This document shows, piece by piece, positions 10,229 to 18,661 of a stretch of 64,000 bases of DNA. A model generated the notes under the pieces. It had not been told where the DNA came from. It did no database searches and worked only from the letters and a program-made list of their open reading frames with translations. Every line of letters starts with the position of its first letter. Position 1 is the first letter of the stretch. Both the position numbers and the translations under genes were made by a program. The stretch comes from Acinetobacter sp. NCu2D-2. Lineage in GTDB: Bacteria > Pseudomonadota > Gammaproteobacteria > Pseudomonadales > Moraxellaceae. The stretch lies in assembly GCF_001647675.1 (NCBI RefSeq), contig NZ_CP015594.1, positions 2,046,001 through 2,110,000 on the forward strand. Reading direction: 5' to 3'.

Positions 10229-10262
10229 AATCCCTCCCAACCTCCCTTTTTAAAGGGAGGAG
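10229..10262. repeat. Interspersed palindromic repeat, copy B
   Basis: ATCCCTCC is followed by CCTCCCTTT at 10241-10249 and its inverse AAAGGGAGG at 10252-10260, matching the repeat at 4460-4514 almost base for base in its core. The preceding 70 bases (10160-10228) hold another loosely inverted CCCCTC/GGGGAG pair that may be part of a longer repeat unit. Confidence 0.7.
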
Positions 10263-10268
10263 TTAAAT

Positions 10269-10296
10269 AAAAAAGGACGCCTAAGCGTCCTTTTTT
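10269..10296. terminator. Bidirectional intrinsic terminator between polA and the YggT gene
   Basis: AAAAGGACGC, loop CTAA, then GCGTCC followed by six T: a strong perfect stem flanked by A and T runs, between the convergent stops of polA and the YggT gene. Confidence 0.88.
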
Positions 10297-10308
10297 ATTT
10301 GGTTTAGA

Positions 10309-10878
10309 TTACAAACCCGTCAGCAATACAAATGCCACCTGATTCATAATCATTTCAATAATAATCAGTGCCAAAATCGCCAAAATTGGAGACAAGTCAA
10401 TCATTCCCATATTCGGCATAATACGGCGGAATGGTGCCAATAATGGTTCTGCAAGTTCTTGAATCACTTCAATATAAGGTGAACGAGATTGGGTAAACAT
10501 GACCACCCAACTTAAAATAATCGTTGCGAAAATTAAGTAACGGCAGAAACGGATCAAATCCTGAATCATGGTGACAAAAGTCAGGATAATTAAATGCACT
10601 GGGCTATTTGGCATACCACCAGACAAATGCATAGTGCCGTAAATTTTCAAAAGATACAGCAACACTAGCAGTACAAGCGCAGCAGTATTTACACGCCCTT
10701 TTGCAAGCGTTGGAATAATACGGCTAAAGACATCAACAATCTTAGTGGCTTTGACCGTTGAAAGCACAACAGGATTGTAAGGACTTACCGCAGCCAACTG
10801 CATTAAGAATCTAAAGAATACGAGCAAAATCGCAACGTTAATGATAATGCCGAAAATTAGCGCAGAATTTGCACCCAT
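10309..10878 (-). CDS. YggT family membrane protein
   Basis: Inner-membrane protein of 189 residues with two tandem YggT-type repeats. Each has a pair of hydrophobic helices and the conserved pattern seen here as RFLMQL...NPVV and SWVVMF...EPLLAPFRRIMP. The family is linked genetically to turgor or osmotic homeostasis and cell division, but its activity is not established. It lies 19 bases downstream of proC on the same strand, the usual proC-yggT arrangement of gammaproteobacteria, so cotranscription is likely. The start is ATG 10878. Confidence 0.88.
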   Translation of the reverse strand: MGANSALIFGIIINVAILLVFFRFLMQLAAVSPYNPVVLSTVKATKIVDVFSRIIPTLAKGRVNTAALVLLVLLYLLKIYGTMHLSGGMPNSPVHLIILTFVTMIQDLIRFCRYLIFATIILSWVVMFTQSRSPYIEVIQELAEPLLAPFRRIMPNMGMIDLSPILAILALIIIEMIMNQVAFVLLTGL

Positions 10879-10897
10879 ATTGGAATATTCCTAAAAA

Positions 10898-11737
10898 TTA
10901 AACTGAAGTTTTATTTGCTTCACTTAGCTCTTGCGCAAGTTCTTGACTGCGTTTTTGAGCTGCAGCAAGTGCAACTTGAATATTTTGCGAAATGTGTGCG
11001 CGATCGAACACTTCTAAAGCCGCTTGCGTTGTACCATTTGGCGAGGTTACGTTCTTCCGTAACTCAGCCGGTGTATTGGCGCTGGTAATTGCCATTTGTG
11101 CAGCACCAAGTGCAGTTTGCAAGGTCAATTCTGTGGCAACTTTTTCATCTAAACCCAAGTTTTTACCCGCACGGATCATGCTTTCCATCATATAGAAAAA
11201 GTAAGCAGGACCTGAACCTGAAACCGCAGTCACAGCATCAATTTGTGCTTCAGTTTTGACCCAAATAGTTAAACCTGTCGATGCCAAAACTTGGCTTGCG
11301 AGTTCGCGGTCTTGTGCTGAAACATTTTCATAGGCAAAAAGACCATGTGCGCCAGTTTGAACCAATGCTGGTGTATTTGGCATGACACGTACAATACGAT
11401 CTGTACCGAGTAATGCGCCGACAGTTTTGATTTCAGCACCCGCCACAATCGAAATGACCAATTTACCGTCCAACAAACCGTTTAATGGTTTTAACACATT
11501 GGCTAAAACTTGCGGTTTTACTGCAAACAAAACAATTTGAGCATCTTGAATCGCAGCCTGATTATTGTCAGTCACATTCACACCTTTTTCTGCAAGAAGT
11601 GAACGTACTTTTTCAACCGGATCTGAAACTGTAATACGAGAAGGTGCTAAACCACGTGAAATCAAGCCACCAATAAGGGCTTGAGCCATGTTACCACCAC
11701 CAATAAAACTAATATTACAATCTAAAGCTGCACTCAT
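10898..11737 (-). CDS. proC: Pyrroline-5-carboxylate reductase
   Basis: Catalyses the last step of proline synthesis, NAD(P)H-dependent reduction of pyrroline-5-carboxylate. The 279 residues start with a Rossmann nucleotide-binding motif (FIGGGNMAQALIGG). The P5CR signature lies in the central helical region (VSGSGPAYFFYMMESMI), with the dimerisation helices toward the C-terminus (RKNVTSPNGTTQAALEVF). All expected motifs are intact. It sits between tilS upstream (28-base gap) and the YggT gene downstream on the same strand. Confidence 0.96.
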   Translation of the reverse strand: MSAALDCNISFIGGGNMAQALIGGLISRGLAPSRITVSDPVEKVRSLLAEKGVNVTDNNQAAIQDAQIVLFAVKPQVLANVLKPLNGLLDGKLVISIVAGAEIKTVGALLGTDRIVRVMPNTPALVQTGAHGLFAYENVSAQDRELASQVLASTGLTIWVKTEAQIDAVTAVSGSGPAYFFYMMESMIRAGKNLGLDEKVATELTLQTALGAAQMAITSANTPAELRKNVTSPNGTTQAALEVFDRAHISQNIQVALAAAQKRSQELAQELSEANKTSV

Positions 11738-11765
11738 GATTTATGCTCGTCGTTGAGTTCTAAGG

Positions 11766-13112
11766 TTAAGAGGACCGAAGCGGTAGCCAACCATCCGCCA
11801 CACAATAGGCAGATTGTGCTAACCAAAATCCGTTAGGAGTAAACACCCCTAGGATAACATTATCTTTACTTAATATTTGAATAGTATGGCGTTGCCAAGG
11901 AAAAATTTGCGCTTCCTGAATGGCTTTTTTTAGTGGCCATGTCCCGACTCGACCGTGTAAATGAACTTTTTCACCACCAGCACGAAACTGAATATGCAAT
12001 GTTTGATGGAATAAATCTGGGGATAATCCGTACTCAGCCTGAGCAATACAAAACTCACCCGAAGGCAGAGTTAAAGGAAGATCGGGATGAATTTCTATGG
12101 GAGTTGTCCCCACATACTGGTTTGGATCAAATACATATTCCGAGCGATGCAAGCGAAAAAGTTGTCGCTGATAACGGACGTAGTAAAAATCTTTATAATG
12201 CAGCTCTGTTTTGGCATCGGGTTTGGCTTGAATCACTTCGCGTTGTAGCCGTTCCACCATATCTAAACTTGGACGATATTGATCCTGCCCTTTCATCCAT
12301 GCAGATAAAAGTTGACGCTGCCGAGCCAGTGACAGCTCACTCAATTTATCTAGATTAAGCTGCTTATCATCACCGCACTGCTTTAAATCCTCAGACAATA
12401 CATCCGCTAAAATATGTTGAGCATCCCGCATCAGCTCCGCCGTACGACTGAGTGCCATTTGCATTTTAGGAAAGCGTTCAGTGAGTAATGGCCATAACTG
12501 TTGTCTCGCCCATGCACGATCGTAATGAGTATCGAGATTGGTGGGATCTTCAATATGAGAAATATTTAAATCATCTGCCCATTGGCAAATCTGCTCACGA
12601 GATACATCTAAGAGTGGACGCCATATCGTGAAATCTTCACGAATATCGATGGCTTTCATTGCTGCCAAACCATCAACACCTGCACCAGATAACAAACGCA
12701 GCATTAATGTTTCCGCCTGATCTTGCTGGTGATGGGCGAGGACTAAAATTTCATGGTCTTTAAGATGCTGAGCATATGCTGCATAACGCGAATGTCGTGC
12801 TTGTTGTTCAAGATTTCCGCTTGCAACTGTCACTGTTTGAACGATACAGGGAATATTCAGCTTCTTACATTCTGCTGCAACAAATTCACCCCAGCTAGCG
12901 CTGACCGCTTGAAGCTGATGATCGACATAAATGGCGGTTATTTTTTCAGGGCACAAAAAAAACATCAGATGCAACAGCAGCATAGAATCTATGCCGCCAC
13001 TACATCCAATGAGAAATTTTGTTTCTGCAGGAAAGTCTTGCAGTTGTTTTAAGACACGAGTCCTGAGTTGTCGCTGCCAAACTTCATTAAACGTTGGTAA
13101 CGTGCTTCGCAT
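11766..13112 (-). CDS. tilS: tRNA(Ile)-lysidine synthase
   Basis: Modifies C34 of tRNA-Ile(CAU) to lysidine so that it reads AUA; an essential cytoplasmic enzyme. The N-terminal PP-loop ATPase domain carries SGGIDS at about residues 39-44, followed by the typical Rxx[10 protein letters not shown] region. A middle TilS domain and a C-terminal tRNA-binding domain (about 365-448) complete the 448 residues. The start codon lies inside the 3' end of accA, overlapping it by 64 bases in another frame. No later Met precedes the PP-loop, so the long overlap appears real. Coupled translation with accA is likely. Confidence 0.93.
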   Translation of the reverse strand: MRSTLPTFNEVWQRQLRTRVLKQLQDFPAETKFLIGCSGGIDSMLLLHLMFFLCPEKITAIYVDHQLQAVSASWGEFVAAECKKLNIPCIVQTVTVASGNLEQQARHSRYAAYAQHLKDHEILVLAHHQQDQAETLMLRLLSGAGVDGLAAMKAIDIREDFTIWRPLLDVSREQICQWADDLNISHIEDPTNLDTHYDRAWARQQLWPLLTERFPKMQMALSRTAELMRDAQHILADVLSEDLKQCGDDKQLNLDKLSELSLARQRQLLSAWMKGQDQYRPSLDMVERLQREVIQAKPDAKTELHYKDFYYVRYQRQLFRLHRSEYVFDPNQYVGTTPIEIHPDLPLTLPSGEFCIAQAEYGLSPDLFHQTLHIQFRAGGEKVHLHGRVGTWPLKKAIQEAQIFPWQRHTIQILSKDNVILGVFTPNGFWLAQSAYCVADGWLPLRSS

Positions 13113-13873
13113 CGTTCTTGAGCTTCCATTGGTTGCAATTCATTCAATGCTTCTTTAAGCACTGATTTTAAACTGTCCATGACCTGTTGCGTATTGATGT
13201 GAGCACCCTCACCTTCATCTACAACATATTCCACGATACCCATTTGCTGAAGTTTTTCAGCAGTTAATGCCAATGCTTCACTGGCTTGTTCCGCTTTTTC
13301 AGCAGTTTTCCACAAAATAGAAGCACAACCTTCAGGAGAAATCACTGAATAAATACTGTGTGACAACATTACTACACGGTCAGCAACACCAATACCAAGT
13401 GCACCACCTGAACCACCTTCACCTAAAACGGTTGCAATGACAGGCACTTTCAAATTAGAAAGCTGTGCCAAACTTGTGGCAATAGCTTCTGCCTGACCAC
13501 GTTCTTCAGCACCAACGCCAGGGTATGCACCCATAGTATCAATAAAGGTAAATACGGGTAGATTGAAACGCTCAGCCATATCGAGTAAGCGCTGTGCTTT
13601 ACGGTAACCTTCAGGGTTAGACATCCCGAAGTTGTGTTGTAATTTTTCGCGTGTACTACGACCACGGTGCTGACCCACAACCATGACAGGTTGACCATCA
13701 AGGCGAGCCAAACCACCGATCATTGCCCCATCATCACCAAATAGACGGTCACCATGTAAAGCATCAAATTCAGTGAATATTTCACCTACATAATCCAAAA
13801 ATTGTGGACGTTCAGGATGACGTGCAATTTGCACCGTCGCCCACGCTTTTGATGGAGTTGCTTTATTTTTCAT
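13049..13873 (-). CDS. accA: Acetyl-CoA carboxylase carboxyltransferase subunit alpha
   Basis: Alpha subunit of the carboxyltransferase that makes malonyl-CoA for fatty-acid synthesis, acting with AccD. The 274 residues contain the crotonase-like carboxyltransferase core with the glycine-rich [14 protein letters not shown] segment and [11 protein letters not shown], both characteristic. It is somewhat shorter at the N-terminus than E. coli AccA (about 319), as seen in related genera. accB, accC and accD are not in the window. The gene precedes tilS and overlaps its start, and follows ppx by 30 bases on the same strand. Confidence 0.95.
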   Translation of the reverse strand: MKNKATPSKAWATVQIARHPERPQFLDYVGEIFTEFDALHGDRLFGDDGAMIGGLARLDGQPVMVVGQHRGRSTREKLQHNFGMSNPEGYRKAQRLLDMAERFNLPVFTFIDTMGAYPGVGAEERGQAEAIATSLAQLSNLKVPVIATVLGEGGSGGALGIGVADRVVMLSHSIYSVISPEGCASILWKTAEKAEQASEALALTAEKLQQMGIVEYVVDEGEGAHINTQQVMDSLKSVLKEALNELQPMEAQERCEARYQRLMKFGSDNSGLVS

Positions 13874-13903
13874 AGCTCAACCGTTTTCATCCCTAGAGAG
13901 GTA

Positions 13904-15424
13904 TTAATCAACAAATTGTTCAGATTGAATCGAGAGTTCAATGTCCCAATTTTTAAATTGCACTTGTTCATCGTGCAATTCAGCAACCAGTAACGGCCAT
14001 TGTTTGGCATCACCAGCGACACTGAGCTTCCATTGTTGCGCATTCTTAACCTTAAGTTCAATGGCAGGAAGCATCTCATCGCTGCGACTGTGATTGACCA
14101 AAATCGCCAGACGAAGTAACAGACATAACTGTAAAAGTTTCGTTCCACCGACTTTCATCACATCATGCTTGGCATCAGCGCGCAATTTACGACGGTGATG
14201 TGCGACCAAATGTGACAAATAGTTTTGATCAACCTGTGAGAAACCTGCGATATCTGAGTGTTGTAGCAGATACGCCCCATGACGATGATAACCACTGTGA
14301 CTAATAGCTAAACCAATCTCATGCAAATAGGCTGCACGACGTAACAAGTCACCATCGTCACTGTTTAAATGCAGATCAGCCGCAACATTCTCAAATAAAT
14401 GCTGTGCTGTGTTTACCACACGTTCTGCTTGCTTGCTGTCTGCATTATAACGCCCCATTAAGGCATGGACAGAACGATCACGGATGTCTTCGTGCTGAAA
14501 ACGACCTAATAGGTCATACATGACCCCTTCACGTAGCGCACCATCTGAATACACCAGTGACTTGATATTTAAGACTTCAAAAACTGCATATAAAATCGCA
14601 ATCCCTGCAGGTAATACGGCACGGCGGTCTTCTTTAAGGCCTTCAAATTCCATATCAGAAACATGCTTATACTTAAGCAGTTTATCTTTGAGTTTGTCTA
14701 AACCTTCACGGGTCAGCTCTTGTTTATCATTGCTCCAACCCATATTTACACAAATCTGACGACAGGCTTTGATAGTTCCACTTGAACCAACAACCGCTTC
14801 CCAACCCGCTGATTTATAAGTATTCACGATACCTGAAATTTCTTTACGGGCAGCAGTCATCGCTTTATCAAACGCTTTTTGTGTAATCTCACCATCTTGG
14901 AAATAGGCTTTGGTAAATGTCACACAGCCCATCTGAACAGATTCAGTATGAATCGGTTCAAATTCTTCACCAATAATCAGTTCAGTTGAACCACCACCGA
15001 TATCAACAACCAAACGACGACCAGAATTGGCCATGGTATGTGAAACACCCAAATAAATTAGACGAGCTTCTTCACGACCCGCAATAATTTCAATCGGTTT
15101 CGGTAAAATTTCTGCGGCTTTTTGAATAAATTCGTGACCATTTTTAGCTTGGCGTAGCGCATTGGTGGCCACAATTCTTAAACGTTTTGGTTGAACTGAA
15201 CCTAAACGACCGACAAAACGAGCCAAACAGGCCAAACCACGCTGCTGTGCGGCCTCAGTTAAATTTTTATTTTCATCTAGACCTGCAGCTAGCTGAACTT
15301 TTTCGGACATCGATGCGACTTTTTTTACTTCGCCATGATCTACTCGGGCAATGGCCAAATGGAAGCTGTTGGATCCCATATCAATGGCTGCAAGTAGTTC
15401 TTCATCAATTAAAAAGTCAGACAT
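13904..15424 (-). CDS. ppx: Exopolyphosphatase (Ppx/GppA family)
   Basis: Hydrolyses inorganic polyphosphate or pppGpp in the cytoplasm. The 506-residue form has an N-terminal actin-like ATPase fold (AAIDMGSNSFHLA near residue 12, VDIGGGSTELI near 135, phosphate loop GSSGT) and a C-terminal HD-like helical domain (YLHEIGLAISHSGYHRHG). The frame opens at an ATG at 15448, eight codons earlier. I prefer ATG 15424 because MSDFLIDEELL is a plausible native N-terminus, but no strong ribosome site decides. It lies divergently from trxA, a common arrangement. Ppx and GppA cannot be separated confidently by eye. Confidence 0.9.
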   Translation of the reverse strand: MSDFLIDEELLAAIDMGSNSFHLAIARVDHGEVKKVASMSEKVQLAAGLDENKNLTEAAQQRGLACLARFVGRLGSVQPKRLRIVATNALRQAKNGHEFIQKAAEILPKPIEIIAGREEARLIYLGVSHTMANSGRRLVVDIGGGSTELIIGEEFEPIHTESVQMGCVTFTKAYFQDGEITQKAFDKAMTAARKEISGIVNTYKSAGWEAVVGSSGTIKACRQICVNMGWSNDKQELTREGLDKLKDKLLKYKHVSDMEFEGLKEDRRAVLPAGIAILYAVFEVLNIKSLVYSDGALREGVMYDLLGRFQHEDIRDRSVHALMGRYNADSKQAERVVNTAQHLFENVAADLHLNSDDGDLLRRAAYLHEIGLAISHSGYHRHGAYLLQHSDIAGFSQVDQNYLSHLVAHHRRKLRADAKHDVMKVGGTKLLQLCLLLRLAILVNHSRSDEMLPAIELKVKNAQQWKLSVAGDAKQWPLLVAELHDEQVQFKNWDIELSIQSEQFVD

Positions 15425-15689
15425 TACAGAAATAAACCTTGAACGCATTGTGCTTAGAGTAATTCACCTACATGCAATTGAAAAGCCATTTATATCGAGA
15501 ATTTAACGCGTTACTGTTTTGCATGCTTTTATGACGATTGTGTTACACGATGATGGCTATCGTGATCATCCATTAGACAAAATATAATTATACGTTGAAA
15601 ATTTGCATATATCCCTACATTGTTAAAGTTGGCTATGTAATACTTATATCCATATAGCTATCTTTTTATAAAATATTTTGGAGCATTAC
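15425..15689. other. Divergent ppx/trxA intergenic region
   Basis: Contains the leaders and promoters of ppx (minus) and trxA (plus). A short perfect hairpin, CACGAT with seven loop bases then ATCGTG, is at 15546-15564. No consensus promoter is convincing. TGGAG just before 15690 is the trxA ribosome site. Confidence 0.5.
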
Positions 15690-16016
15690 ATGTCTGCTAA
15701 CATCGTAAATACAACTGACGCTAACTTCGAAGCGGACGTACTTCAATCTGACGTTCCTGTACTTGTTGACTTTTGGGCTGGCTGGTGCGCGCCTTGTAAA
15801 GCCATTGCACCTGTACTTGAAGTTCTTTCTGAAGAATACCAAGGCAAAGTAAAAATCGTAAAAGTAGATGTAACTTCTTGCGAACAAACTGCAGTGAACT
15901 ACAACATTCGTAACATCCCTGCTTTATTAATGTTCAAAAATGGTGAAGTTGTAGCAACTCAAGTTGGTGCTGCACCGAAGTCTAAATTGACTGCATTTAT
16001 TGACGAAAATATCTAA
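15690..16016 (+). CDS. trxA: Thioredoxin 1
   Basis: Small cytoplasmic disulfide reductase of 108 residues. The active site is WCAPC at about residues 32-36 rather than the commoner WCGPC. The cis-Pro loop is RNIPALLMF and the fold is complete (LVDFWAGWCAPCK, FKNGEV). An extra Cys lies in the VDVTSCEQ segment. An upstream in-frame TTG at 15678 overlaps the ribosome site, so ATG 15690 with GGAG six bases upstream is chosen. A strong terminator follows, so it is probably monocistronic, ahead of the independently promoted rho gene. Confidence 0.96.
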   Translation: MSANIVNTTDANFEADVLQSDVPVLVDFWAGWCAPCKAIAPVLEVLSEEYQGKVKIVKVDVTSCEQTAVNYNIRNIPALLMFKNGEVVATQVGAAPKSKLTAFIDENI

Positions 16017-16034
16017 TATTTGACGTTAAGTGAA

Positions 16035-16062
16035 ATACGCGGCACTGCCCGCGTATTTTTTT
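16035..16062 (+). terminator. trxA intrinsic terminator
   Basis: Eight-bp stem ATACGCGG/CCGCGTAT with loop CACTGC, followed immediately by seven T residues. Confidence 0.9.
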
Positions 16063-16072
16063 CGCCTATAAA

Positions 16073-16101
16073 TTGACAAACTTAGTGCGATCTCTTATAT
16101 T
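16073..16101 (+). promoter_or_regulatory. rho promoter (sigma-70 type) and start of a long leader
   Basis: TTGACA at 16073-16078, 17-base spacer, TATATT at 16096-16101: a near-consensus promoter. Transcription would begin near 16108, leaving a leader of about 225 bases before rho. The leader holds a small GCCG-CT-CGGC hairpin near 16168 and no obvious ORF. In E. coli a similarly long rho leader mediates Rho-dependent autogenous attenuation; the same is inferred here. Confidence 0.75.
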
Positions 16102-16334
16102 GCTTGTTCAAGAGATCAAGGATGTCAAATCCTGTCAATTTCTTACAAGACACAATACATAAGATGCCGCTCGGCAATAGAAATTGTTTTTCACATTTTT
16201 CATTGAAACAATCAATCAGACCTCTGAATTGTTCTTGTGCAAATTCAATTGCTTTCGTTTGAATGCTTGTATGCGGCCGAATGTTACTCCCTATCCAACC
16301 TGCACCTCAGAATTTTGATTCTATCTGACCACCT

Positions 16335-17603
16335 ATGAATTTAACTGAACTTAAGAAAAAACCAATTGGCGAACTCATCAAGATTGCCGAGTTTATGGGC
16401 CTTGAAGGTATGGCTCGTAACCGTAAGCAAGACATTATCTTTGCCATCTTAAAACGTCATGCGATGAATGGCGAAGAGATCTTTGGTGATGGCGTTCTAG
16501 AAATTTTGTCGGATGGTTTTGGTTTCTTGCGCTCTGCGGCAGGTTCTTATTTGGCTGGTCCTGACGATATCTATGTCAGCCCTTCACAAATTCGTCGTTT
16601 TAACCTCCGTACGGGTGACACCATTACAGGTACAATTCGCCCACCAAAAGAAGGTGAACGTTATTTTGCTCTGTTAAAAGTTAACCAAATTAACTACGAC
16701 ACACCAGAAAACTCACGTAATAAAATTCTATTCGAAAACTTAACGCCTTTGTTCCCAACTGAACAATTGGTGATGGAACTTGGTAACGGCACAACTGAAG
16801 ATTTAACTGCACGTGTGGTCGATCTTGTTGCACCAATCGGTAAAGGTCAACGTTCAATCATCGTTGCACCGCCTAAAGCCGGTAAAACCATGTTGCTACA
16901 AAACATCGCGCAATCGATTGTACGTAACAACCCTGAATGTTTCCTTATTGTGCTTCTTATTGACGAACGTCCTGAAGAAGTAACAGAAATGGAACGTACA
17001 GTACGTGGTGAAGTTGTTGCTTCTACATTCGATGAATCTCCTGCTCGTCACGTACAAGTGGCAGAAATGGTGATTGAGAAAGCAAAACGTCTGGTTGAAC
17101 ACAAGAAAGATGTTGTGATTCTGCTTGACTCAATTACCCGTCTTGCACGTGCGTACAACACTGTGATTCCTTCATCAGGTAAAGTATTAACGGGTGGTGT
17201 GGATGCACACGCACTTGAACGTCCAAAACGTTTCTTTGGTGCTGCACGTAATATCGAAGAAGGTGGCTCATTGACTATCATCTCAACCGCCCTGATCGAA
17301 ACAGGTAGTAAGATGGATGAAGTGATTTACGAAGAATTCAAAGGTACAGGTAACCAAGAAATCACGCTTGATCGCCGTATTGCTGAAAAACGCGTATTCC
17401 CTGCCATGAACATCAAAAAATCTGGCACACGCCGTGAAGAACGTTTAATGTCTGAAGATAACTTACGTAAAGTGTGGATTCTACGTAAGCTGCTTCATAC
17501 GCAAGACGAACTTGCAGCGATGGAATTCCTGCTTGATCGTATGAAAGAAACCAAGACCAATGATGATTTCTTCGATCAAATGAAACGCAAAGCTTCTAAT
17601 TAA
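16335..17603 (+). CDS. rho: Transcription termination factor Rho
   Basis: Hexameric RNA helicase that ends transcription at Rho-dependent sites. The 422 residues comprise an N-terminal helical region, a cold-shock-like RNA-binding domain ([14 protein letters not shown], about residues 54-67), and a RecA-like ATPase with Walker [10 protein letters not shown] near 180, Walker [11 protein letters not shown] and the R-loop/Q-loop region. Length and motifs are standard. ATG 16335 lacks a clear Shine-Dalgarno (upstream TGACCACCT), which is unusual for a highly expressed essential gene and may suit tight autoregulation. A terminator with a wobble pair follows. Confidence 0.98.
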   Translation: MNLTELKKKPIGELIKIAEFMGLEGMARNRKQDIIFAILKRHAMNGEEIFGDGVLEILSDGFGFLRSAAGSYLAGPDDIYVSPSQIRRFNLRTGDTITGTIRPPKEGERYFALLKVNQINYDTPENSRNKILFENLTPLFPTEQLVMELGNGTTEDLTARVVDLVAPIGKGQRSIIVAPPKAGKTMLLQNIAQSIVRNNPECFLIVLLIDERPEEVTEMERTVRGEVVASTFDESPARHVQVAEMVIEKAKRLVEHKKDVVILLDSITRLARAYNTVIPSSGKVLTGGVDAHALERPKRFFGAARNIEEGGSLTIISTALIETGSKMDEVIYEEFKGTGNQEITLDRRIAEKRVFPAMNIKKSGTRREERLMSEDNLRKVWILRKLLHTQDELAAMEFLLDRMKETKTNDDFFDQMKRKASN

Positions 17604-17630
17604 GTTTAAAGACAAGTTTTATTTCAAATG

Positions 17631-17659
17631 AAAGGTCACCTATATGGTGGCCTTTTTTA
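17631..17659 (+). terminator. rho intrinsic terminator
   Basis: AAAGGTCACC, loop TATAT, GGTGGCCTTT and further T residues; a 10-bp stem with one G-T wobble. Confidence 0.85.
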
Positions 17660-18020
17660 GGTTGACAAAATTTACATAAATACACAAAGTGGACTTTAAA
17701 TTGTAATTTTATTTGCAAGTTAATGATTAATAAAAAAATCAGTAAAAAAAGCTTTTGAATTTTATGGGCTTATATTGCCTTTACCCAATGTAAATCATTC
17801 TATTAATTGTTATTTTCTGTTAAAAACCTCACGCTTTTAGTCGTTTTTTATCACTTTTTTGAGTCTACCCAGTAGCATTTAAAAATGCGCAGTGATAGCA
17901 TATTTGCAGACCAGTTAGACTGCTCCTGCGTTGTTAGTACCTAACACAATTAGGAATAATAAAAGCACACAACAGGCTAACGTCGGTTATTTTTAATCTC
18001 AAATTTTAGAGAGTGATGCC
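17660..18020 (+). other. AT-rich region upstream of the small lipoprotein gene
   Basis: Some 360 bases with no ORF of note. It holds TTGACA at 17662 without a well-spaced -10, several short hairpins (GCATT-TAAA-AATGC near 17873, GTTAG-TAC-CTAAC near 17932), and finally AGAGAG, the ribosome site of the lipoprotein. It probably contains that gene's promoter and an untranslated leader. A small RNA here cannot be excluded but nothing specific supports one. Confidence 0.5.
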
Positions 18021-18254
18021 ATGTTATTCAAAAAAATCGCTATTGCTGCTGCAGTTGCTACTACTTTAGCTTTCGTTGGTTGTGCTAAAAAAACTGAAGA
18101 AGCTCCTGCTGCTGAAGCTGCTGCTTCTGAAGCTGTAGAAGCTGCTTCTGAAGCTTCTGCTGCTGCTGACGCTGCTGCTGTTGAAGCATCTGCTGCTGTT
18201 GAAGCTGCTTCTGAAGTTGCTGCTTCTGAAGTTGCTGCTTCTGAAGCTCAATAA
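18021..18254 (+). CDS. Small Ala/Glu/Ser-rich lipoprotein
   Basis: A 77-residue protein with a charged start (MLFKKI), hydrophobic stretch and lipobox FVGC with Cys at residue 21, so it should be lipidated and membrane-anchored. The mature part is almost only Ala, Glu, Ser and Val, with repeated AASEV and EAASEA units. It lacks aromatics, is strongly acidic and is likely helical. No C-terminal Lys is present, so murein linkage like Braun's lipoprotein is not expected. AGAGAG precedes the ATG by about seven bases, and a strong terminator follows, so the gene is a monocistronic unit. Function unknown; I do not recognise a named family. Confidence 0.8.
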   Translation: MLFKKIAIAAAVATTLAFVGCAKKTEEAPAAEAAASEAVEAASEASAAADAAAVEASAAVEAASEVAASEVAASEAQ

Positions 18255-18279
18255 TCTATTACAGATTATTAAGTCAAAA

Positions 18280-18306
18280 AAAGAGAGCCATTGGCTCTCT
18301 TTTTTT
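18280..18306 (+). terminator. Intrinsic terminator after the small lipoprotein gene
   Basis: AAAGAGAGCC, loop ATT, GGCTCTCTTT plus T run; a 10-bp perfect stem. Confidence 0.9.
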
Positions 18307-18364
18307 ATGTCTATAAAAATTAAAAAATTTAAATAAACACAATTAGCTTAAAGAAAAAAGCAGA

Positions 18365-18661
18365 TCAATCGACCTGCTCTGTTCCCACGCGTTGACGGAA
18401 TTTTTGTCCCGCACGGAAGGTCACAACACGGCGTGCAGAAATCGGAATCTCTTCACCCGTTTTAGGGTTACGGCCTGGGCGCTGACGTTTATCACGTAGC
18501 TCGAAGTTACCGAAACCTGATAGTTTCACCTGTTCGCCTGAGATTAGCGCTTGGCTAATCTCATCGAAGAACAACTCGACCATTTGTTTAGCTTCACGAC
18601 GATTTAAACTCGTGAGCTCACTTAAATGATCAGCCATCTCTGCTTTAGTTAGTGCTGTCAT
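18365..18661 (-). CDS. ihfA: Integration host factor subunit alpha
   Basis: DNA-bending nucleoid protein, 98 residues, forming a heterodimer with IhfB. The HU/IHF fold is intact, with the beta-arm signature [12 protein letters not shown] and the intercalating Pro, followed by [15 protein letters not shown] 18661 overlaps the pheT stop region by four bases (ATGA-type overlap), so it is translationally coupled to pheT, as in the enterobacterial pheST-ihfA operon. Confidence 0.96.
   Translation of the reverse strand: MTALTKAEMADHLSELTSLNRREAKQMVELFFDEISQALISGEQVKLSGFGNFELRDKRQRPGRNPKTGEEIPISARRVVTFRAGQKFRQRVGTEQVD

Noticed and set aside
11933..12358. 141-codon plus-strand ORF inside tilS
   Set aside because: Antisense shadow of a well-supported gene, with no family-like motifs or ribosome site.
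15690..16016. WCAPC active site of thioredoxin as a sign of an unusual redoxin
   Set aside because: The rest of the sequence is ordinary TrxA; one Ala substitution in the motif is tolerated variation.
18066..18251. Ser/Phe/Arg-rich ORF antisense to the small lipoprotein
   Set aside because: It is the mirror of the Ala/Glu/Ser codon repeats, with no ribosome site or sensible composition.
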